From Paracnuella aquatica (lineage in GTDB: Bacteria > Bacteroidota > Bacteroidia > Chitinophagales > Chitinophagaceae): a DNA stretch of 64,000 nt. The translations under genes were made by a program, and so were the position numbers. The DNA is taken from contig NZ_QOWJ01000002.1 of the NCBI RefSeq assembly GCF_003332885.2, positions 62,001-126,000 on the forward strand, read 5' to 3'. Positions 59,146-64,000 of this stretch are shown here, piece by piece (the stretch's first letter is position 1; each line of letters starts with the position of its first letter). The notes beneath the pieces were generated by a model, which made no database searches, was not told the origin of the DNA, and saw only the letters and a program-made list of their open reading frames with translations.

Positions 59146-60514
59146 ATTTACGTTTGCTAAACCAGGCATCAGAGAAGGAAAGGCCTACGGAAACACGGAA
59201 CAGGTTTTCGCGCAGCGTATTGTCGTTGTTGCCGCGGCGCATGGCCTCGAAGCCCAGGTTGATCACCGTAAACTGGTACGGTGCCATGCGGCTCGATGGA
59301 ATGGGCAGGCCCACACCCAGCGTAATGCCGTATTGGGGCAGCTCGCGGCCCAGTTTTATATAATCGGGGCCGGTAAAAAATCCGGCGCGGTAAGCTACGT
59401 TGGTAAAATAGCTGCGGCCCGGTTTGGGGCGCAGTTGGCCGCCCACACGCAGTTGCCAGTTGTCCTGCACTGAATCCTGCTGGCCGAAAAAGCGGTATTG
59501 GCTCCATTTGTTTTGCACCAGGTCGGCACCCAGCATCCAGCCGGCGCCGGTTTGTTGTACATTTTCCAGCACAAAACCATAGGTAAATGATGCAGGGAAA
59601 GTAACCTCGCCGGGGCGGTCGGTTTCGGAGTAAACCGAGTCCAGCTTGCTGTCGCCGTTGTTCGGGTCGCGGATAATGGTTTCGCGAATGATATCGCGGC
59701 GGGCATTGATCTGTTGTTTTATATTGCCGCTGGCGCCCAGGCGCAGCGCGGTTTCTTTACCTACCTTGATCTTGTATTGTACACCGGCATTAAAAAACAA
59801 CCCGCCCAGCGATGTGGCATCGGTGTGGTTGGAGCTGTTGTATGCCAGCGAATCGTTCATGATGGAGCGCTTGGTGGTGTATTCTTTGCGGCCAAACAGG
59901 TAGCCCACGTTGGCACCCACGCTCAGGTTTTTAATGGCAAAACCGGTACCTACTGAAGGCAGGTACGTGCCGCCGTTGCCCGAAAATTCGGTGTAAGCAC
60001 TGTCGATGCTCATGCCGGTTTCGGGGTTTACCAGCAATTCGTTGCGGCCCACTTTATAACCAATGCGGGTCAGCGGCCGCAGGCCAAAACTCAGGCCCCA
60101 GTTGCGGCGCAGCGGAATGCCCATCTGCAGGTAAGAAAAATATGAGTTGGTGGTCGAAAAGTTGGCAGTTTGGTTGGGGTTGCGCAGAGTGCGGTTTTCC
60201 ACGTTGATGCCCACATCAAGCAGCACCCGGCCATAGAGCATTTTTTTGCTTCGCTGCTCCAGTATGGCGCTAAAGCCCGAGTAAGATGCTGGGTTGTTGA
60301 AATTGACAGAAAGCTGTTCCGAGTAACCTGCCGAAATACCACCCATGCCCCTGTTCAGGATATTTGTGTTTGGCGACAGATCGCCCAGGCCATAACGGGA
60401 GTAAGGCGAGTTGCCCTGGGCAAACACCGCAGACTGCCCCAGAAAAAGGGCGGCCGCCAAACCACAGGCCTGTAAAGATTTTTTACTGGCCGCGGTTAAC
60501 TTCACTAATTGCAT
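59138..60514 (-). CDS. Outer-membrane barrel protein (OmpP1/FadL-like)
   Basis: The 458-residue protein has a signal peptide (MQLVKLTAASKKSLQACGLA with ALFLGQSAVFAQ following). The mature N-terminus NSPYSRYGLGDLSPNTNILN and RGMGGISAGYSEQLSVNFNN matches the group of FadL-like barrels found beside coaX in Bacteroidetes. Many amphipathic strands follow, ending LSFSDAWFSKRKYD. Start ATG 60514 lies 32 bases inside the end of coaX; the next gene overlaps its end. It may transport a hydrophobic substrate; unknown. Confidence 0.88.
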   Translation of the reverse strand: MQLVKLTAASKKSLQACGLAAALFLGQSAVFAQGNSPYSRYGLGDLSPNTNILNRGMGGISAGYSEQLSVNFNNPASYSGFSAILEQRSKKMLYGRVLLDVGINVENRTLRNPNQTANFSTTNSYFSYLQMGIPLRRNWGLSFGLRPLTRIGYKVGRNELLVNPETGMSIDSAYTEFSGNGGTYLPSVGTGFAIKNLSVGANVGYLFGRKEYTTKRSIMNDSLAYNSSNHTDATSLGGLFFNAGVQYKIKVGKETALRLGASGNIKQQINARRDIIRETIIRDPNNGDSKLDSVYSETDRPGEVTFPASFTYGFVLENVQQTGAGWMLGADLVQNKWSQYRFFGQQDSVQDNWQLRVGGQLRPKPGRSYFTNVAYRAGFFTGPDYIKLGRELPQYGITLGVGLPIPSSRMAPYQFTVINLGFEAMRRGNNDNTLRENLFRVSVGLSFSDAWFSKRKYD

Positions 60515-61217
60515 ATAATCCTTTAAAAATGAGATGAGGGTCGGCAAATATCTTATTTTTCAAATGGGGCGCCAAAAAGGGTATATCACCCCCGGTTAAC
60601 AGCACGTTAAAGTTGGCATACCGCGCTGCATAGGCTTCTACAATGCCATCGATCTCTTTAGCCATGCCCAATACGGCGCCTGATTGCAGGTTTGTAGCAG
60701 TATCGTAGCCCACCAGCGGCACGTTCCAGGTGGCCTCCACCATGGGCAATTTGGCCGTAAACTGGTGCATGGCCCGCAGGCGCATTTCCAGCCCCGGCGA
60801 AATGGATCCGCCCAAAAACTGGTGTTCGCTGTTGATAAAATTGAACGTGATGCAGGAGCCCAGCCCAATGGCAAGGTTATGCCCGTTGGGGAATAAAAAA
60901 ACCGCTGCAGCGGCCAGCGCCAGACGATCGGCACCCATGGTTTCGGGTTTGCCCACCGGCACTGTAAACGGCAGCTGCGACAGGTGCGACAGTTTATGAA
61001 AACGGGTTCGGGCCGCCAGCAAAGCTTCCAGCTCGGGCGGGTGGTTTACCACCGACGACAAAATGGACGCTTCGGGGCCGTACTGGTCCATCAGCGCAGC
61101 CACTTCGGCCAGCACCCCGGCCTCCGAAAAATGAAAGGTCTGCACCAGTTTTTTGTCGGTAAAAAGGGCGGCTTTCCACCGGGTATTGCCAAAATCGAAA
61201 CAAACAGTTGGGTTCAC
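60483..61217 (-). CDS. coaX: Type III pantothenate kinase
   Basis: The 244-residue ASKHA-fold enzyme catalyses the first step of coenzyme A synthesis. CFDFGNTRWKAALF (phosphate loop), MGADRLALAAAA, GLGSCITFNF and GGSISPGLEMRLRAMHQFTA (pantothenate site) and LLTGGDIPFLAP are the family motifs. It is the first of three overlapping genes (coaX, outer-membrane protein, lptC). The first start codon has a TATCTTGC box about 20 bases before it on the minus strand. Confidence 0.95.
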   Translation of the reverse strand: MNPTVCFDFGNTRWKAALFTDKKLVQTFHFSEAGVLAEVAALMDQYGPEASILSSVVNHPPELEALLAARTRFHKLSHLSQLPFTVPVGKPETMGADRLALAAAAVFLFPNGHNLAIGLGSCITFNFINSEHQFLGGSISPGLEMRLRAMHQFTAKLPMVEATWNVPLVGYDTATNLQSGAVLGMAKEIDGIVEAYAARYANFNVLLTGGDIPFLAPHLKNKIFADPHLIFKGLYAISEVNRGQ

Positions 61218-61354
61218 AAGCTGGCTTTAGCAGGCGGCAAGATAGGGCAAGAATGCCGAACCGCAGGACTTGGACGGTGGCGTAAAAGTTGCCGCCCTTT
61301 TACCGCACCGGCACAAAACTGTAATATTTGTGCTATGCCCTTTAAAATACACCC

Positions 61355-62467
61355 ATGGCAGCCGCACCAATCATCACCGCTGTTTCGCTTTTCCGCCTCG
61401 ATATTCCGCTGAGGGAGCCGTTTGTAATTTCGCTGGGGCCTATTGAGCGGGTGCAGAATGTGGCAGTGCACATACAAACCAGTGCGGGCCTCAGCGGCTG
61501 GGGTGAGTGCAGCCCTTTTGCCACCATCAATGGTGAAACGGCCGAAACCTGCCTGGCCGTAGGGCGCCTATTTGCCCGGGCACTGCACGGAAAAAATGCA
61601 CTGGATATTGCAGGCAATGTGGCCCTGATGGACCGGCTCATTTGGGCCAACAGTTCCATCAAAAGCGCCTTTGATATGGCACTGCACGATATTGCGGCGC
61701 AGCATGCCGGCCAGCCGCTGTACCAGTTTTTGGGTGGCCAAAATGACAAGCCTTTACATACCGACATGACCGTAAGCCTAGGCCCTGGCGAAAAAATGGC
61801 GGCCGATGCGCTGCGGTTTCAGCAGGAAGGGTTTACCGTCATCAAGGTAAAACTGGGCGGCCACCCCGATGAAGATATCGCCCGGATGGGGGCCATCCGT
61901 AAAGCCATTGGGCCGCACCTGCCGCTGCGCATTGATGCCAACCAGGGCTGGCCCGATGCGCCAACCGCCCTGAAGGTTCTACAAGCCCTTGCACCTTTCG
62001 GCATCCAGCATTGCGAAGAACCCATTCCGAGGTGGCTTTTTACGGAACTGCCGCAGCTTTCTGCAGCATCGCCCATACCCATTATGGCCGATGAAAGCAT
62101 GTGCAGCCCTCATGATGCGCAGCGGCTTATTGCCCTCAAGGCATGTCCGCTGTTTAATGTAAAACTGGGTAAATCGGGTGGGCTGCACCATGCGGCCAAC
62201 ATTGCCGGGCAGGCGGCCGGTGCCGGCATCGGGCTGCAAGTGGGCGGTTTTATGGAAAGCCGCCTGGGCATGACCGCTGCGGCACACCTGGCGCTGGCCA
62301 GCCCCGCGGTACATTTTTGCGATTTTGATACGCCGCTGATGTTTACGGAAGACCCGGTGGAGGGCGGGTTTCAGTTTGGCCCCAATGGACTTATCCAAAT
62401 GCCACAGACTCCCGGCTTGGGCGCCGCATTTTCACCCCGGTTTTTGGAAGTCGTTTTTTCAGTTTGA
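61355..62467 (+). CDS. Dipeptide epimerase (enolase superfamily)
   Basis: A 370-residue L-Ala-D/L-Glu-type epimerase of the muconate-lactonising subgroup. The capping domain (1-125) is followed by the barrel with catalytic Lys residues in VIKVKLGG (KxK), metal ligands in RIDANQGW, CEEPI and ADESM, and the second Lys in FNVKLGKSGG. The family's specificity-loop region GFMESRLG is present. It epimerises Ala-Glu and similar dipeptides from peptidoglycan turnover. Divergent from coaX. Confidence 0.92.
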   Translation: MAAAPIITAVSLFRLDIPLREPFVISLGPIERVQNVAVHIQTSAGLSGWGECSPFATINGETAETCLAVGRLFARALHGKNALDIAGNVALMDRLIWANSSIKSAFDMALHDIAAQHAGQPLYQFLGGQNDKPLHTDMTVSLGPGEKMAADALRFQQEGFTVIKVKLGGHPDEDIARMGAIRKAIGPHLPLRIDANQGWPDAPTALKVLQALAPFGIQHCEEPIPRWLFTELPQLSAASPIPIMADESMCSPHDAQRLIALKACPLFNVKLGKSGGLHHAANIAGQAAGAGIGLQVGGFMESRLGMTAAAHLALASPAVHFCDFDTPLMFTEDPVEGGFQFGPNGLIQMPQTPGLGAAFSPRFLEVVFSV

Positions 62468-62706
62468 CCAAGGTCTTTTTTGGCCCGGATAAAACTGATA
62501 TGGCGGAAAACGGCAATTTTTATTGATGGGCTAAAAATTTTACCCGTATCCGCAAAGCGAAAATTGTTGCTGCTCTTCAATTAAATACACATATTATTTT
62601 TCCCAAAACCAAAATGGCTTGAACAATATTTTGTATGTAACCGGTTACTTTTTTCCTTTGTGGGGCATTAACCAGCAAAACACCAACCTCCTAAATACCT
62701 TAAAAA

Positions 62707-62997
62707 ATGGTAACAAAGACGTATTTCAAAACAAAGGATTACTGTAAAGTGAAGTTTTCCTTTAAGGTAGAAAACGCCGAAACAATTGAGATCCTGGGAC
62801 TGAACAGCGACTGGGAAAACTCGGTGGTGATGAGCCGCAAAAAAGACGGCACATTTTCCTGCGAACTGTCGCTGCCCAAAAATTCGGAGCACGAATTTAA
62901 ATACCGCATCAACGAAACGGAGTGGATGAACGACCCCGATGCAGACGATCAGAAGATCAATGAATTTGGCACCAAAAACAGCGTGATCGTACTGTAA
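62707..62997 (+). CDS. Isoamylase early-set / glycogen-binding-fold protein (96 residues)
   Basis: A small single-domain immunoglobulin-like protein of the AMPK-beta/isoamylase N-terminal group: VKFSFKVENAETIEILGLNS, DWENSVVMSRKKDGTFSCEL, HEFKYRINETEWMNDPDADD. These domains bind glycogen or serve as helper units. No enzyme is fused or adjacent. Possible -7 box TATTTTG-like lies about 75 bases upstream. The 240-base gap before it holds no other gene. Confidence 0.82.
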   Translation: MVTKTYFKTKDYCKVKFSFKVENAETIEILGLNSDWENSVVMSRKKDGTFSCELSLPKNSEHEFKYRINETEWMNDPDADDQKINEFGTKNSVIVL

Positions 62998-63054
62998 GCC
63001 TCCGTTTTCGTAAAGGCCGTTGACTGACCGAACTTTTATTTTACTACATATGCT

Positions 63055-63100
63055 TGCCGGTGACCGGTGGTGCTTTAGTGCCAGACCGCACCGGCATTTT
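63055..63100 (+). terminator. Possible terminator after the glycogen-binding gene
   Basis: Eight-base stem TGCCGGTG / CACCGGCA (63055-63062, 63089-63096) with a partly paired 26-base loop, followed by TTTT. Weak because of the large loop. Confidence 0.4.
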
Positions 63101-63245
63101 CATGTGTAACCGGTGATTTGTGGGATTGGAAAGGATTTGAATGATTGGAGGCTGCGTGTGGAAAAGGCGCTTAATTGATCAACATTTGATTATTTAAAAT
63201 TGAGCGTTTTCACCTGCGTACCAATCCATTTATGCTTTGATCATG

Positions 63246-63869
63246 TCAATCCTTTTTAATCTTACCAATCACCGGTTCATCTTTCCATCGCCACAGGTGC
63301 AGGCAGGCGTATGTGCGGTAGGGAGCCCAGTTTTCGGCCACTGCCGTCATGGCCTGGCGAAAGGCTTTTTTGTTGCTGTCGTCGAGGCCGTACAGGCCCT
63401 TTATGGCCACCTGTATGCCGTAATCATCGGGGGCAAAAACATCCTCGCGGCCAAGGGTAAACATCAGGAGCATTTCCACCGTCCAGCGGCCCACGCCTTT
63501 GATTTGCGTCAGCAAGTCGATGAGTGCTTCATTTTCCATCTTGCGCAGCTTGGCATCGGTCAGTTTTTGGGCGGTAAAAAATTCGGCTACGTTCAGTACG
63601 TACTGCGCCTTTGCATTGGACAAGCCAATACCGCGCAGCGTTTGGTGCGGCGTGGCGGCTATCTGCTGCGGCGTTGGCTCGGTGCCGCCATACAACTCCA
63701 AAAACCGGCGAAACAACACCTCGGCCACTTTGGTGCTCAGCTGCTGGCCCATGATGGAAGCACACAGGCGCAGGCAAATATTTTTGCGCTGCTTTACTTC
63801 GTGCGGGCCTTGCCGTTCTATCAGGGCTGCAAGCTTGGGATCGGTGCTGAGGTGGGCGGTATAGTGCAT
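63246..63869 (-). CDS. AlkA-type DNA-3-methyladenine glycosylase (HhH-GPD)
   Basis: A 207-residue base-excision repair glycosylase. SIMGQQLSTKVAEVLFRRFL, then the helix-hairpin-helix LLTQIKGVGRWTVEMLLMF and catalytic Asp in DVFAPDDYGIQVA (148/149) match AlkA. There is no N-terminal AlkA extension, so it is a minimal form close to MAG1/yeast type in length. No Fe-S cysteine cluster at the C-terminus. It removes alkylated purines. Start ATG 63869. Confidence 0.92.
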   Translation of the reverse strand: MHYTAHLSTDPKLAALIERQGPHEVKQRKNICLRLCASIMGQQLSTKVAEVLFRRFLELYGGTEPTPQQIAATPHQTLRGIGLSNAKAQYVLNVAEFFTAQKLTDAKLRKMENEALIDLLTQIKGVGRWTVEMLLMFTLGREDVFAPDDYGIQVAIKGLYGLDDSNKKAFRQAMTAVAENWAPYRTYACLHLWRWKDEPVIGKIKKD

Positions 63870-63888
63870 AAAAGGCAAGATAAGGAGG

Positions 63889-63955
63889 AAGTGGGAAGAC
63901 GGCAGTCCGCAAAGTCCGAAGAATGAGATCCGAAAAGTCTGAAAGGTCCAGAAAG
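63889..63955. repeat. Degenerate family C repeat at the right edge
   Basis: GTGGGAAGACGGCAGTCCGC and following bases with the GACGG/GTCCGAA units; no partner arm before the window ends. Confidence 0.5.
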
Positions 63956-64000
63956 AATTTGATGCAGATTCAACAGGCTTTGCGGAAATAAACGTTCTGT

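Noticed and set aside
11371-63955. Repeats considered as a CRISPR array or insertion sequences
   Set aside because: No regularly spaced direct repeats, no cas gene and no transposase frame; arms are inverted and scattered.

Overview
The window reads as ordinary chromosome of a Bacteroidota bacterium, most likely a member of the Chitinophagaceae or a close relative (inference). The reasons are: a secreted protein with a gliding-motility/type IX secretion C-terminal domain; a carboxypeptidase-regulatory/TonB-like outer-membrane receptor; LytTR/LytS two-component genes; a NagB-deacetylase fusion; a PIF1-like helicase with a C-terminal helix-turn-helix; many signal peptides; almost no Shine-Dalgarno sequences; and recurrent TAnnTTTG-type -7 promoter boxes. 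I saw no tRNA, rRNA, CRISPR array, phage or transposase gene.

Layout. 1-7.3 kb: end of an outer-membrane barrel gene, a YoaK-like membrane protein, a P-type cation ATPase, an AraC regulator with DUF983 and DUF417 genes, and a methyltransferase gene interrupted by an in-frame TAA. 7.3-18 kb: secreted amidohydrolase, DNA polymerase I, SDR and VOC enzymes, a large PQQ-type sugar dehydrogenase with its own cytochrome c domain divergent from a Nudix-type regulator, and a DinB-like protein. 18-26.9 kb: secreted LolA-like protein, outer-membrane receptor, LytTR/LytS pair, omega-amidase, lptB, metF. 27-36.4 kb: membrane protein, rpoN, small secreted proteins, a KdnA-like sugar aminotransferase, the ahpC/ahpD pair, MarR, a radical SAM/SPASM protein. 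36.4-45 kb: Nudix hydrolase, helicase, paaG/paaI, membrane proteins, a cytochrome c lipoprotein with a heme-copper-oxidase-like membrane partner, and two very small genes. 45-64 kb: patatin-like protein, type IX-secreted M43 metalloprotease, NagB-PIG-L fusion, DUF1328 protein divergent from a 31-residue membrane miniprotein, secreted M20 peptidase, SDR, aldo/keto reductase, the coaX-OMP-lptC operon, dipeptide epimerase, glycogen-binding-fold protein, and an AlkA-type glycosylase.

How parts fit: lptB, lptC and the KdnA-like enzyme point to lipopolysaccharide export and Kdo modification. ahpC/ahpD and perhaps the AraC/DUF417 cluster serve oxidant defence. nagB, the sugar dehydrogenase, the outer-membrane proteins and the secreted hydrolases suit a scavenger of sugars and peptides.

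The most unusual feature is between the genes: at least seven sequence-unrelated families of imperfect inverted repeats, some with several copies, sit between genes. No obvious novel multi-gene defence or biosynthetic system is present. The best leads are the interrupted methyltransferase, two unlisted membrane miniproteins, a perfect operator-like palindrome beside a catalytically degenerate Nudix regulator, the KdnA-like gene and the repeat families.
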